Part shown: positions 16,589 through 25,122 of the stretch, piece by piece | How the letters are laid out: every line of letters begins with the position of its first letter | How positions within the stretch are numbered: position 1 is the stretch's first letter | Source: CAZXFA01 sp964640085 | GTDB lineage: Bacteria; Actinomycetota; UBA4738; HRBIN12 | Reading direction: 5' to 3' | Assembly: GCA_964640085.1 (NCBI GenBank) | Contig: CAZXFA010000006.1 | Span: 1 to 64,000 of the forward strand | DNA: 64,000 nucleotides | Notes under the pieces: model-generated | Told to the model about the DNA's origin: nothing | What the model saw: only the letters and a program-made list of their open reading frames with translations | Databases searched by the model: none | Position numbers and translations under genes: made by a program

Positions 16589-17202
16589 CGACCTGGACGA
16601 TGCTCCGGGCGGCGGGCATCGGCGCCTACGTGATGCTGTTCCTCTCCGTGGCCTGGGGCCTGGTCTCCTCGACCGGCGCGATGGGCCGGCTGGTGTCGAA
16701 GGCCTCGGCCGGGACCCTGCACCGGTTCGTGTCGACCAGCGGGCTGGTCCTGCTCGGCCTGCACCTGGGCGGGCTCCTCGTCGACCCGTTCATGCCCTTC
16801 TCCCTCCGCGATATCGCGATCCCGATGGCGAGCGCGTACCGGCCGTTCGCCGTCGCGCTCGGGATCACGTCGATGTACGCGACGGTGTTCGTACTGGTCC
16901 TGTCCTGGGTACGCTCCCGCGTCGCGACGACGTGGTGGCGACGCAGCCACCTCCTGTCGGTGCCGGCGTTCACCCTGGCCCTCCTCCACGGGATCTTCGC
17001 CGGGACCGACACCACCCGGCCCGCGATGTGGTGGACCTACGTCGCCACCGGGCTCGTCGTGGTGTTCCTGCTCTTCGTCCGGGGGCTGACCGCCGGCTAC
17101 CGGCCGGAGCGATCCGCGCCGTCGGCGCGGGCGCGGGCCCTGTGGTCCGGGAGCGACCCGTCCGCCGCGCCCCCCACACGGGAGCCGGAACCCGCGACCT
17201 GA
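16585..17202 (+). CDS. Ferric-reductase-like haem membrane protein
   Basis: 205 residues from GTG 16585, overlapping the apbE stop (GTGA). About six transmembrane helices. Paired His residues occur in TLHRFVSTSGLVLLGLHLGGLL and in RRSHLLSVPAFTLALLHGIFAG. This two-helix, four-His arrangement matches the ferric reductase-like transmembrane domain (PF01794), which binds two b-type haems. There is no FAD/NAD-binding domain, so electrons must come from another protein. A Pro/Ser-rich tail ends it. Together with ApbE this suggests a flavin-to-haem transmembrane electron route. Confidence 0.78.
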   Translation: MTTWTMLRAAGIGAYVMLFLSVAWGLVSSTGAMGRLVSKASAGTLHRFVSTSGLVLLGLHLGGLLVDPFMPFSLRDIAIPMASAYRPFAVALGITSMYATVFVLVLSWVRSRVATTWWRRSHLLSVPAFTLALLHGIFAGTDTTRPAMWWTYVATGLVVVFLLFVRGLTAGYRPERSAPSARARALWSGSDPSAAPPTREPEPAT

Positions 17203-17248
17203 CCTCACGGGCGCCCGCCCGAGCAGGCGGCACGGCTAGGATGGCTCC

Positions 17249-19969
17249 ATGGCCGAGGTCGCCTACCCCGGGCATCTGGCCTCCGACGTGGTCCTGCGGG
17301 ACGGCTCCACGGTCCGGATCCGCCCGGCGCGTCCGGCGGACGCCACCCGCGTCGAGGACTACCTGATCGGCCTGTCGCCGGAGACCCGCCGGCTCCGCTT
17401 CTGGTCCCAGGCGATCGACGTGCGCGGGCTCGCGCAGAAGATCGTCGACGTCGACTACCACGACCACCTCACGCTGCTGGTCCTGCACGGGGGCGACGAG
17501 GGACGGATGATCGGCGGCGCGCAGTACATCCGCACCGAGGGGGGCCGCGCCGAGGTCAGCCTGTCGGTCACCGACGAGTTCCAGGGGCGGGGCATCGGCT
17601 CGATCCTGTTGGGCCAGATGGCCCAGGCGGCCTCGGCGCAGGGGATCACCACGCTCGTCGCCGAGGTGCTGCCCGAGAACCACGCGATGGTCAACGTCTT
17701 CCGCCAGAGCGGGTTCCCCGTGTCGATCCGCGCCACCCCGGGCTCGATCGAGGTCGAGTTCCCGATCCAGCTCACCGAGGAGGCGGTCGAGCACTTCGAG
17801 CAGCGGGAGACACAGGCGGCGGTGAACGCGATGCGCACGTTCCTCGCTCCGCGCTCGGTGGCCGTGATCGGCGCGTCGCGCGACTCGGGGACGATCGGTG
17901 GCCGCCTGTTCCACAACCTGCTGACCGCCGAGTTCCACGGGCCCGTGTACCCGGTCAACCCCAAGGCCGAGGTCGTCCACGGTGTCCCCGCCTATGCGAA
18001 GTTGACCGAGGTGCCCGGTCCGGTCGACGTCGCGTTCGTCGTCGTGCCGGCGCCGTACGTGGCCGACGTGGCCCGTGAGTGCGGCGAGAAGGGCGTCCGC
18101 GGCCTGGTGGTGATCTCCGCAGGGTTCAGCGAGGTCGGCGGCGAGGGCCCGCAACGTCAGGAGGAACTGATCGACATCTGCCGCGACTTCGGGATGCGGA
18201 TGATCGGTCCCAACTGCATGGGCATCGTGAACACGGCCCAGGACATCCGGCTGAACGGGACGTTCGCCACGGTCTATCCGCCGGCCGGACGGGTCGGTTT
18301 CCTCTCTCAGTCCGGGGCGATCGGGATCGCGGTGATGCAGTACGCGACCGATCTGGATCTCGGCCTGTCGTCTTTCGTGTCGGTCGGGAACAAGGCCGAC
18401 ATCTCCGGCAACGACCTGGTGGCCTTCTGGGACCAGGACGGAGGCACCGACGTGATCCTGCTCTACCTCGAGTCGTTCGGGAACCCCCGGCGGTTCGCGC
18501 GATTGGCGCGCGAGGTCGGCAGGACGAAACCGATCGTCGCCGTGAAGTCCGGGCGGAGCGCCGCGGGCGCGCGGGCGGCCGCCTCCCACACGGGAGCGCT
18601 GCTCGCCTCCTCGGACATCACGGTCGACGCGCTGTTCCGCCAGGCGGGCGTGATCCGGACCGACACGCTCGAGGAGATGTTCGACGTGGCCACGATCCTG
18701 GCGAACCAGCCCCCGCCGAGGGGCGACCGGATCGCGATCGTGACCAACGCGGGAGGCCTCGGGATCCTGTGCGCGGACACGTGTGAGGCCAACGGGCTGA
18801 CCGTCCCGCCCCTCTCCGAGCGAACGATGCAGACGCTGCAGGGGTTCCTGCCGTCCGAGGCCTCGGTCCACAACCCCGTCGACATGATCGCGTCGGCCAC
18901 GGCCGAGGACTACGAGCGTGCGATCCAGACCGTGGCGGCCGACCCCGAGATCGACGCGATGATCGTGATCTACATCCCGCCGCAGGCGACGCAGGCCCAG
19001 GAGATCGGCCGCGCGATCGTCCACGCCCTCCGGCAGGTCGGCGACCGTATCCCGGTCGCGACCACCTGGATGTCCTCCCGCGGCCTGCCCGAGGATCTCC
19101 AGGAGCCCGGTCGCAAGGTCCCGTCGTTCCCCTTCCCCGAGCAGGCGGCGATCGCGATGGCGCACGCGTGCGCGTACGGCCGGTGGCGGGAACGCCCCCA
19201 GGGGACGGTCCCCCGCTACCACGACCTGCGCGCGGACGAAGCGACCGCGATCCTGGCCGACGCGCTCGGCCGTGGGGACGAGACCTGGCTCGACGCGGAA
19301 GAGGTGGAGCGGCTGTTCGCCTGCTACGGGCTCCCGATGGTCCGTTCGGAGCGCGCGCGTACCCCGGACGAAGCCGGCGAGGCCGCCGCTCGGATCGGGC
19401 AGCCGGTCGCGCTGAAGGCGTTCGGGCCGGACATCGTCCACAAGACCGACGTGGGCGCCGTCCGCCTGGACCTGCGGGGTGAGACGGCGACCCGGGAGGC
19501 GGCGGGGCAGATGACCGAGGCGATCGTCGCCGCTGGCCTCCAGCTCGAGGGGTTCGTGGTCCAGGAGCTGCTCCAGGAAGGCGTCGAGATGCTCGTCGGC
19601 GTGGCCCACGACCCCTTGTTCGGGCCGGTGGTGGCGTGCAGCGCCGGCGGGACCACGGTGGAGTTGGTCCGCGACGTCTCGGTCCGCGTGACGCCGATCA
19701 CCGACCTGGACGCGAGCGAGATGGTACGTTCCCTCCGAACGTTCCCGCTGCTGGATGGGTTCCGCGGCGCGCCCAGGGCCGACGTCCCGGCGCTCGAGCA
19801 GGTCATCCTGCGGGTCTCGCTCCTCGTCGATGCCCATCCCGAGATCGCCGAGATGGACTGCAACCCCGTGATCGTCCTGCCCGACGCCGCCCTGATCGTC
19901 GACGCGCGGGTGCGGGTGCAGGAGGCCCCGCCGCCGCGACCGCTCGCGGCGCGGGCGATGGCAGACTAG
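17249..19969 (+). CDS. GNAT acetyltransferase fused to ADP-forming acyl-CoA synthetase (Pat-like)
   Basis: 906 residues. Residues 20-170 form a GNAT domain with the acetyl-CoA loop EFQGRGIGSILLG (Q112-G117). Residues 198-330 are a CoA-binding Rossmann domain (SVAVIGASRDSGTIGGRL), then succinyl-CoA-ligase-like domains with the phospho-His region ASHTGALLASSD (His447). The last 230 residues are an ATP-grasp domain (GQPVALKAFGPDIVHKTDVGAV). E. coli PatZ carries GNAT at the C-terminus; here it is N-terminal, as in some actinobacterial Pat proteins. Roles could be lysine acetylation, acetyl-CoA to acetate plus ATP conversion, or both. His447 is present, so catalysis by the ligase half is possible. 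Confidence 0.85.
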   Translation: MAEVAYPGHLASDVVLRDGSTVRIRPARPADATRVEDYLIGLSPETRRLRFWSQAIDVRGLAQKIVDVDYHDHLTLLVLHGGDEGRMIGGAQYIRTEGGRAEVSLSVTDEFQGRGIGSILLGQMAQAASAQGITTLVAEVLPENHAMVNVFRQSGFPVSIRATPGSIEVEFPIQLTEEAVEHFEQRETQAAVNAMRTFLAPRSVAVIGASRDSGTIGGRLFHNLLTAEFHGPVYPVNPKAEVVHGVPAYAKLTEVPGPVDVAFVVVPAPYVADVARECGEKGVRGLVVISAGFSEVGGEGPQRQEELIDICRDFGMRMIGPNCMGIVNTAQDIRLNGTFATVYPPAGRVGFLSQSGAIGIAVMQYATDLDLGLSSFVSVGNKADISGNDLVAFWDQDGGTDVILLYLESFGNPRRFARLAREVGRTKPIVAVKSGRSAAGARAAASHTGALLASSDITVDALFRQAGVIRTDTLEEMFDVATILANQPPPRGDRIAIVTNAGGLGILCADTCEANGLTVPPLSERTMQTLQGFLPSEASVHNPVDMIASATAEDYERAIQTVAADPEIDAMIVIYIPPQATQAQEIGRAIVHALRQVGDRIPVATTWMSSRGLPEDLQEPGRKVPSFPFPEQAAIAMAHACAYGRWRERPQGTVPRYHDLRADEATAILADALGRGDETWLDAEEVERLFACYGLPMVRSERARTPDEAGEAAARIGQPVALKAFGPDIVHKTDVGAVRLDLRGETATREAAGQMTEAIVAAGLQLEGFVVQELLQEGVEMLVGVAHDPLFGPVVACSAGGTTVELVRDVSVRVTPITDLDASEMVRSLRTFPLLDGFRGAPRADVPALEQVILRVSLLVDAHPEIAEMDCNPVIVLPDAALIVDARVRVQEAPPPRPLAARAMAD

Positions 19970-20808
19970 CCCTCGTCGGAGCCCGCCGCCCGCACGACGA
20001 GCACGGAGCACCGCGCATGGATCGCGGCGTGCTCGCTGACGCTGCCCAGCAGGATCCGGCGAACCCCCGTCACGCCTCGGTGGCCCACGACGAGCAGGTC
20101 GGCCTCGTCCCGATCGGCCAGGGCGACCAGCGCGTGCTCGGGTCGGCCCATCGCCATCTCCCGCACCGGGGTCACCCCCTGGGCCGCGGCCGTCCGGACG
20201 GACGGCTCCAGCTCGGGCGGGCTGGTCTCCCCTTGCCCGAGCGTCCACTCCCGATCGCCGCCGCGGAACACGGGGATCACGTGCAGGAGGCGGAGCTCGG
20301 CCCCGGTCGCCGAGGCGAGCCCGGCGGCCAACGCGGCCGTCTGGAGCGAGGTCTGGGACCCGTCCACTCCGCACAGGATCCGCCCCGGGAAGTCATCGCC
20401 GTCGGCACGGGCGAGCAGGACCGAGCACGGAGCATCACGGAGCACGTGCGCGGCCACGTGGCCGATCCGGATCGCGCCGCCGAGGAGCCCGGCGTCGGGC
20501 CCCACGCAGATCAGGTCGGCCCCGACGGCCTCCTCCACGAGAGCCTCGGGCGGATCGCCCGCCACGATGCGGGCGTCCACCCCCGCGCCGGTCGCTCCGG
20601 CCCGGTCGGTGGCGCGGCCGAGGGCCGCCTCCGCCTCGCGCTCCACGTCCTGGTCGTGCGGTCGGCCGGTGTCCACCACGTAGATCACGTCGAGCTCCGC
20701 GCCGGTCGCCGCGGCCAGCTGGGCGCCCTGGCGGGCGGCCTCCTCGGCGCGCGCGGATCCGTCGACCCCGACGATCACGTGGCGGAAGAGGGATGTGTCC
20801 GAGGTCAA
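19966..20808 (-). CDS. Universal stress protein, two tandem Usp domains
   Basis: 280 residues. Usp domain 1 starts HVIVGVDGSARAEEAARQGA; domain 2 starts RILCGVDGSQTSLQTAALAAG and ends with the ATP-binding signature GHRGVTGVRRILLGS. The first domain has the less complete glycine loop. This tandem form is common in actinobacterial hypoxia regulons. The start overlaps the upstream CBS-BON gene stop by 4 bases, so they form an operon; the stop overlaps the convergent Pat-like gene by 4 bases. Confidence 0.88.
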   Translation of the reverse strand: MTSDTSLFRHVIVGVDGSARAEEAARQGAQLAAATGAELDVIYVVDTGRPHDQDVEREAEAALGRATDRAGATGAGVDARIVAGDPPEALVEEAVGADLICVGPDAGLLGGAIRIGHVAAHVLRDAPCSVLLARADGDDFPGRILCGVDGSQTSLQTAALAAGLASATGAELRLLHVIPVFRGGDREWTLGQGETSPPELEPSVRTAAAQGVTPVREMAMGRPEHALVALADRDEADLLVVGHRGVTGVRRILLGSVSEHAAIHARCSVLVVRAAGSDEG

Positions 20809-21512
20809 GGACCGGGCCTCGGCGCGAGGGAGGTCCAGGGGAGCGGCAGCTCCGATGGGCGCGCCGAGTCATCCGACAGGTACGTGAGCTCGTCCCTCAC
20901 CGCCACGACCCCCTCGACCGCCAGGACGAGACGGTCGAGCAGCGGGAGCAGGCTCCGGCGTTCGAGCTGACCCTGGAGCGTCACGACCCCGTCGCGCACC
21001 ATCACGCGGATGCTATCCGGTTCGATCCACAGGGTCCGCCGGATCACGTCCTCGCGGACCTCGCGGGTGATCTCGGCGTCGTCTCGCAGGAACACCTTCA
21101 GCAGATCCGTGCGGGACACGATCCCCCGCACCCGGCCCTCCTCGTCCACGACCGGCAGTCGCTTCACGGCCTTCCGGTGCATCAGGCGCGCGGCCTCGCC
21201 GAGGCTCGCGTCGGGCCGGACCGTCACCACGGGGACGGTCATGAGCTGCGTGGCGAGAAGACCCGCGGCCTTGGACCGGTCCTGGCGGCGGTGGATCCCC
21301 TCGAACAGGTGGGCCGAGCCCTCGAGCTCGGGGTCCTCCTTCAGGATCAGGTCGCCCTCGGAGACGATGCCCATGATCCGGTCGTCCTCGTCGACGACCG
21401 GCACCGCGCTCACGCGGTACTCCTGCATCTTCCGCACGATCTCCTTGAACGGCGCGAACGCGTTCACGGCCACGACCCGCCTGGTCATCACTTCGGCCAC
21501 GGTCCGCTTCAT
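20805..21512 (-). CDS. CBS-pair plus BON domain protein
   Basis: 235 residues. CBS 1 (VAEVMTRRVVAVNAFAPF...VDEDDRIMGIVSEGDLI) and CBS 2 (VTVRPDASLGEAARLMHRK...GRVRGIVSRTDLLKVFL) form a Bateman module that usually binds adenine nucleotides. Residues from about 150 form a BON domain (VREDVIRRTLWIEPDSIRV...GVVTLQGQLERRS). CBS-BON proteins like this occur next to Usp genes in actinobacterial dormancy regulons; a sensing role for energy charge is inferred. First gene of the CBS-BON/Usp operon. Confidence 0.85.
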   Translation of the reverse strand: MKRTVAEVMTRRVVAVNAFAPFKEIVRKMQEYRVSAVPVVDEDDRIMGIVSEGDLILKEDPELEGSAHLFEGIHRRQDRSKAAGLLATQLMTVPVVTVRPDASLGEAARLMHRKAVKRLPVVDEEGRVRGIVSRTDLLKVFLRDDAEITREVREDVIRRTLWIEPDSIRVMVRDGVVTLQGQLERRSLLPLLDRLVLAVEGVVAVRDELTYLSDDSARPSELPLPWTSLAPRPGP

Positions 21513-21577
21513 CCGGGGCTCTCCCTCAGGGTGCTCTCACCGCGCCCACCGTAGGCATCTCCAGGTCGCACCCACAT

Positions 21578-21589
21578 GGCCGACCGGCC
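21578..21589. promoter_or_regulatory. Putative DevR-like dyad TGGCC-GACC-GGCCC (variant)
   Basis: A GGCC-N4-GGCC dyad in the 164-base divergent spacer, 66 bases upstream of the CBS-BON start. It matches the 5-4-5 layout with one imperfect outer position. A second similar dyad follows at 21645. Rest of the spacer: no clear promoter hexamers seen. Confidence 0.35.
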
Positions 21590-21644
21590 CCCCTCCTCCG
21601 GTACCCGTCCTACCCGTGGAGGGTCGCTCGTCCCCTGCGGTCGG

Positions 21645-21656
21645 GGCCATCCGGCC
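21645..21656. promoter_or_regulatory. Putative DevR-like dyad GGGCC-ATCC-GGCC
   Basis: Located 21 bases upstream of the sensor-kinase GTG at 21677. Its half-sites and 4-base gap resemble the dyads at 23771 and 25056. If used by the cognate regulator it would make devS autoregulated. Confidence 0.38.
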
Positions 21657-21676
21657 GCGTTACGCTTTGAGGCGAC

Positions 21677-23278
21677 GTGGATCGACGGGAGCGGCTGATC
21701 CGTTCGGGGCTGGCCCTCGCCTCCGAGCTCGGCCTCGAGGCCGTGCTTCAGCGCATCGTCGAGCTCGCGGCGGAGATCACCGGCGCTCGGTACGGGGCGC
21801 TCGGCGTGCTCGGCACGGACGGAAGGATCGCCGAGTTCGTCACCACGGGCATCTCCGACGATCGGCGGGCCGCGATCGGGGATCCGCCGACCGGACACGG
21901 GATCCTCGGACTCCTGATCAGGAAGGCCCATACGCTCCGGATCCCTCGGATCCAGGGGCATCCGGCATCGTTCGGCTTCCCGCCGAACCACCCGCCCATG
22001 ACCTCCTTCCTCGGCGCCCCGATCGTCCTGCGCGGCGAGGTCTTCGGGAACATCTACCTCACGGACAAGCAGGGGGCCGAGGCCTTCGACCAGGAGGACG
22101 AGGATGCCCTGGAGGTGCTCGCCACGCAGGCGGCGATCGCGATCCGGAACGCGCGCCTGTACCGCGAGTCCAGGACCCGGCAGCGATGGCTGGAGGGCGT
22201 CCGCGAGGTGGGCAACGCGATCCTGTCCCGTGCGAACCCGGACGAGGCGCTCCAGCTCATCGCCTCGCTGGCCCGCGAGCTCGTCGGCGCCGATCTGTCC
22301 TGGGTCGTGGTCCCCGAGTCGCCCGGGACGTTGCGGGTGGCCTTCGCCGACGGAGAGGATGCCGCGAAGATCCTCGGCATGGCGCTGCCGATGGAGGATT
22401 CGATCTCCGGCGAGGTGGTTCGCACGGGGGAGCCGGTCGTCGTGCGGGACGCGAGGATGGATCCGCGCGCCTTCCGTCCGCTCGCCGAGGCCGCGCCTCA
22501 CGGCCCCACGATGCTCGTGCCGCTGACGTCGCACGGGCAGGCCTTCGGGACGCTGGCCGCGGCGAACCGCCCCGCCGGGCCACAGTTCGAGTCGGGGAGC
22601 GTGCGCCTGCTCGAGACCTTCGCCGACCAGGCCGCGCTCGCGCTCGAGTACGCCAAGGTCCAACGCGAGGTCGAGCGGCTGGCCGTGATGGAGGATCGGG
22701 AACGGATCGCCAAGGAGCTGCACGACGGCGTGATCCAGGCCCTGTTCGCCGTCGGGATGGGGCTCCAGGGCACCGCCATCATGACCGGCGAGGAGGAGCT
22801 CGCGAGCCGGATCGAGGGAGCGGTGGCCGAGCTCGACCGCGTGATCCGGGACCTGCGCAACTACATCTTCGGGCTCCGGCCGGGGATCCTGGCGGATCGC
22901 CAGCTCGACAAGGCTCTCCGCGCCCTCGTCGAGGAGTTCCAGAGCAAGACGGGCGTGGTCACGATCATCGAGATCGACGAGGAGATCGCCGCCCAGCTCT
23001 CCTCGATAGCGGGCGACGTGGTCCAGCTGACCCGCGAAGCTCTCTCCAACGTGGGACGTCACGCCGAGGCGGCCACCTGCCGCGTCTCGCTCCGCCGCCG
23101 CGACGGCGCGGCCGTCCTGGAGGTGGACGACGACGGTCGCGGGTTCGATCCGGCCACCGCACTCCGGGGCGATGGGCTGACCAACCTCGAGCAGCGGGCC
23201 CAGGCCCTCGGCGGTACCACCTCGATCACCTCGGCTCCCGCCGAGGGCACGACCGTGCGGGTCGAGCTCCCCCTCTAG
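21677..23278 (+). CDS. GAF-GAF sensor histidine kinase, DevS/DosT-like
   Basis: 533 residues from GTG 21677. GAF 1 (about 20-165) contains FPPNHPPMTSFLGAPI; by position, His105 may correspond to the haem-ligand His of mycobacterial DevS/DosT. GAF 2 spans about 185-335. The dimerisation/phosphoacceptor region is MEDRERIAKELHDGVIQALF (HisKA_3, His349). The ATPase domain has the N-box TREALSNVGRHAEA and the G1 box DDDGRGF. No membrane segment, so cytosolic. It likely senses O2, NO or redox and phosphorylates the NarL-type regulator encoded at 24309. Confidence 0.85.
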   Translation: MDRRERLIRSGLALASELGLEAVLQRIVELAAEITGARYGALGVLGTDGRIAEFVTTGISDDRRAAIGDPPTGHGILGLLIRKAHTLRIPRIQGHPASFGFPPNHPPMTSFLGAPIVLRGEVFGNIYLTDKQGAEAFDQEDEDALEVLATQAAIAIRNARLYRESRTRQRWLEGVREVGNAILSRANPDEALQLIASLARELVGADLSWVVVPESPGTLRVAFADGEDAAKILGMALPMEDSISGEVVRTGEPVVVRDARMDPRAFRPLAEAAPHGPTMLVPLTSHGQAFGTLAAANRPAGPQFESGSVRLLETFADQAALALEYAKVQREVERLAVMEDRERIAKELHDGVIQALFAVGMGLQGTAIMTGEEELASRIEGAVAELDRVIRDLRNYIFGLRPGILADRQLDKALRALVEEFQSKTGVVTIIEIDEEIAAQLSSIAGDVVQLTREALSNVGRHAEAATCRVSLRRRDGAAVLEVDDDGRGFDPATALRGDGLTNLEQRAQALGGTTSITSAPAEGTTVRVELPL

Positions 23279-23285
23279 GGCCGTC

Positions 23286-23711
23286 TCAGGCGCCCGCCCG
23301 GGAGCCCCAGGGAGGCACCAGGAGCTCGCCCACCGCCTCCAGGAGCTCATGGCGCGAGGGGTGACGGGGCAGCCGGCGGAGCTGCCCCGGGACCTCGCCG
23401 CCCGGGTGTGAACCGAGCGCGACCACGCTCGTGCCCGCCATCAGGTACAGGCCCAGTAGCTCTTCGGCGGCGGTGCCCATCATCACGGCCTCGCTGTTCA
23501 GGCTCATGTCCAGCACGACCACGTCCGCCTGCGCCGCCAGGGCGCAGGTGCCGCCCCGAGCCCACACGCACGTGTAGTCGGGCTCGGTCGGCCCCGGGCA
23601 CTCGAGCACCTCGTACCCCTCGCGCTCGAGCCACGAGCCGAAGCGCCTCCGCTCCCGCGGGTCGGCCTCGACCACCAGGGCGCAGCCGGACCGCCGCGCG
23701 TCGCCGATCAC
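23286..23711 (-). CDS. Receiver-like domain protein with Cys-containing insert
   Basis: About 141 residues from GTG 23711 (VIGDARRSGCALVVEADPRERR). The fold looks like a stand-alone receiver: EADP at the acidic pocket and VVVLDMSLNSEA at the phospho-Asp strand. Between strand 2 and strand 3 lies an insert with three cysteines (ECPGPTEPDYTCVWARGGTC) that ordinary receivers lack. It may be a redox- or metal-sensing receiver. A longer start (23822) is possible but would invade the divergent promoter. It is convergent with the kinase gene (7 bases apart). Confidence 0.55.
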   Translation of the reverse strand: MIGDARRSGCALVVEADPRERRRFGSWLEREGYEVLECPGPTEPDYTCVWARGGTCALAAQADVVVLDMSLNSEAVMMGTAAEELLGLYLMAGTSVVALGSHPGGEVPGQLRRLPRHPSRHELLEAVGELLVPPWGSRAGA

Positions 23712-23767
23712 GTGGACAGTGTGGCCGGGGCCAAGCGCTCGCGGCGCGTGCGGAAGGTCCCCGGGCG

Positions 23768-23787
23768 GCAGGGCCCTTCGGCCCTGC
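23768..23787. promoter_or_regulatory. Inverted repeat containing GGGCC-CTTC-GGCCC, putative DevR-like site
   Basis: A perfect 8-bp dyad (GCAGGGCC / GGCCCTGC) around CTTC, in the 109-base spacer between the divergent receiver-like gene (23711) and the gene at 23821. The inner 14 bases fit the 5-4-5 pattern exactly. It could instead act as an RNA hairpin in the leader. Confidence 0.42.
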
Positions 23788-23820
23788 GTGGTCTCGGCCG
23801 GCGTCCCCATCCTGGGCCGC

Positions 23821-24291
23821 ATGTTCCTGCGCTACTACCTGGACCTGGCCCTCCCGTTCGACCAGGCGGAGGCGGCGTTGCTCGCCGACCCGGAGGGGTG
23901 GATGCCCGGCCTGTTCCGCGATGCCGAGGACCGGGGCCAGCGACTGCTGACCGACGTCGGGTTCACGCTGGAGGAACGGGAGATCCGCAAGGAGGTGGAG
24001 GTCAGCCTCGGTCAGCCCTACCAGAGCCCCGGAAAGACCCTGCTCCCGATGACATGGAGGGCGACGGGCCCTGAGCGCCTCTTCCCCCACCTGGATGCGG
24101 ACATCGAGGTCGCCGCGCTCGGCGCTCGGCGGACCCAGCTCTCGATCAGCGCCCGGTACCGCCCGCCGATGGGCATCATCGGCCGCGCGCTCGATCGGAC
24201 GCTCCTGCATCGCGTGGCCGAAGCGACGGTCAAGGACTTCATGGATCGGGTGGGGGAGGCGATCCAGGACCGCGTCTCCACCGCCGGGTGA
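23821..24291 (+). CDS. Conserved small protein, possible SRPBCC-like fold
   Basis: 156 residues from ATG 23821. It begins MFLRYYLDLALPFDQAEAALL and ends with a long amphipathic helix (RALDRTLLHRVAEATVKDFMDRVGEAIQ), with beta strands between (EVEVSLGQP, LLPMTWRATG, TQLSISARYRPP). This pattern resembles START/SRPBCC hydrophobic-ligand proteins, but I am unsure. It sits directly before the NarL-type regulator gene and probably shares its transcript. Confidence 0.55.
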   Translation: MFLRYYLDLALPFDQAEAALLADPEGWMPGLFRDAEDRGQRLLTDVGFTLEEREIRKEVEVSLGQPYQSPGKTLLPMTWRATGPERLFPHLDADIEVAALGARRTQLSISARYRPPMGIIGRALDRTLLHRVAEATVKDFMDRVGEAIQDRVSTAG

Positions 24292-24308
24292 CGGTAGGAT
24301 TCGAGGCG

Positions 24309-24983
24309 ATGGAGAAGGGCTCGAAGAAGCCGCCCCTGCGTGTCCTGCTGGTGGACGACCACGAGGTCGTTCGCAGCGGCGTCAAGGCGCTGCTGCAGGC
24401 CACCGAGGACATCGTGGTCACCGCGGAGGCCGGCACGATCCGCGAGGCGGTGGACGAGGCCGACCGGACCCGTCCCGACGTTGTCGTGATGGACGTCCGG
24501 CTGGCCGACGGCAGCGGGATCGAGGCCACCCGCGAGATCCGGGCCAAGCATCCCAAGACGCAGGTCGTGATGCTGACGTCCTTCGCCGACGACGAGGCGC
24601 TGTTCGCCTCGATCATGGCCGGCGCCTCGGGGTACGTGCTCAAGCAGGTCAAGAGCGGTGAGCTGGTGCGCGCGATCCGGACCGTGGGCAAGGGCGAGAG
24701 CCTCCTGGACCCGGCCGTCACGAACGCCGTCCTGGACCGGCTGCGCAGGGGCAAGCACCTGCTCAAGGACGAGAAGCTGGCTCGCCTGTCGCCGCAGGAG
24801 GAGCGGATCCTCTCGCTGGTGGCCGACGGGAAGACCAACCGGGAGATCGGCGAGGAGCTCAACCTCGCTGAGAAGACCGTCAAGAACTACGTCTCCAGCA
24901 TCCTGTCCAAGCTCGAGGTGGCCCGCCGGGCCGAGGCCGCCGCCTACCTGGCTCGCCACACCACCACCCCCGGCCAGGGCTGA
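24309..24983 (+). CDS. NarL/LuxR-family response regulator, DevR-like
   Basis: 224 residues from ATG 24309. The receiver has VLLVDDHEVVRSGVKALL (Asp16/17), phosphoacceptor Asp62 in VVVMDVRLADGSG, and the switch Thr and Lys in VVMLTSF and GYVLKQ. The C-terminal LuxR-type HTH reads LSPQEERILSLVADGKTNREIG...TVKNYVSSILSKL. It closely follows the DevR/NarL plan and is the natural partner of the GAF kinase encoded at 21677. It is likely the factor that recognises the GGGCC-type dyads nearby. Confidence 0.87.
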   Translation: MEKGSKKPPLRVLLVDDHEVVRSGVKALLQATEDIVVTAEAGTIREAVDEADRTRPDVVVMDVRLADGSGIEATREIRAKHPKTQVVMLTSFADDEALFASIMAGASGYVLKQVKSGELVRAIRTVGKGESLLDPAVTNAVLDRLRRGKHLLKDEKLARLSPQEERILSLVADGKTNREIGEELNLAEKTVKNYVSSILSKLEVARRAEAAAYLARHTTTPGQG

Positions 24984-25054
24984 GGCGTCCCAAGCCCGTC
25001 CGGGCCGCGGGTCGAAGGTCCCACCCTCCGGGGCCTGACGCCCTATCAGGAACA

Positions 25055-25068
25055 GGGCCACGCGGCCC
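25055..25068. promoter_or_regulatory. Putative DevR-like site GGGCC-ACGC-GGCCC
   Basis: A perfect 5-4-5 dyad 55 bases upstream of the doxX-like start, in the 139-base spacer after the response-regulator gene. It has the same halves as the dyad at 23771. Confidence 0.42.
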
Positions 25069-25122
25069 ATGTTGCAGCTGCACCCGGGCGGGACGCTTAC
25101 GGGTGATCGAAAGGAGGGTGCG

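Noticed and set aside
23768..23787. Rho-independent terminator
   Set aside because: The hairpin lies between divergent gene starts, not after a gene, and has no U-tract; an operator or leader role fits better.
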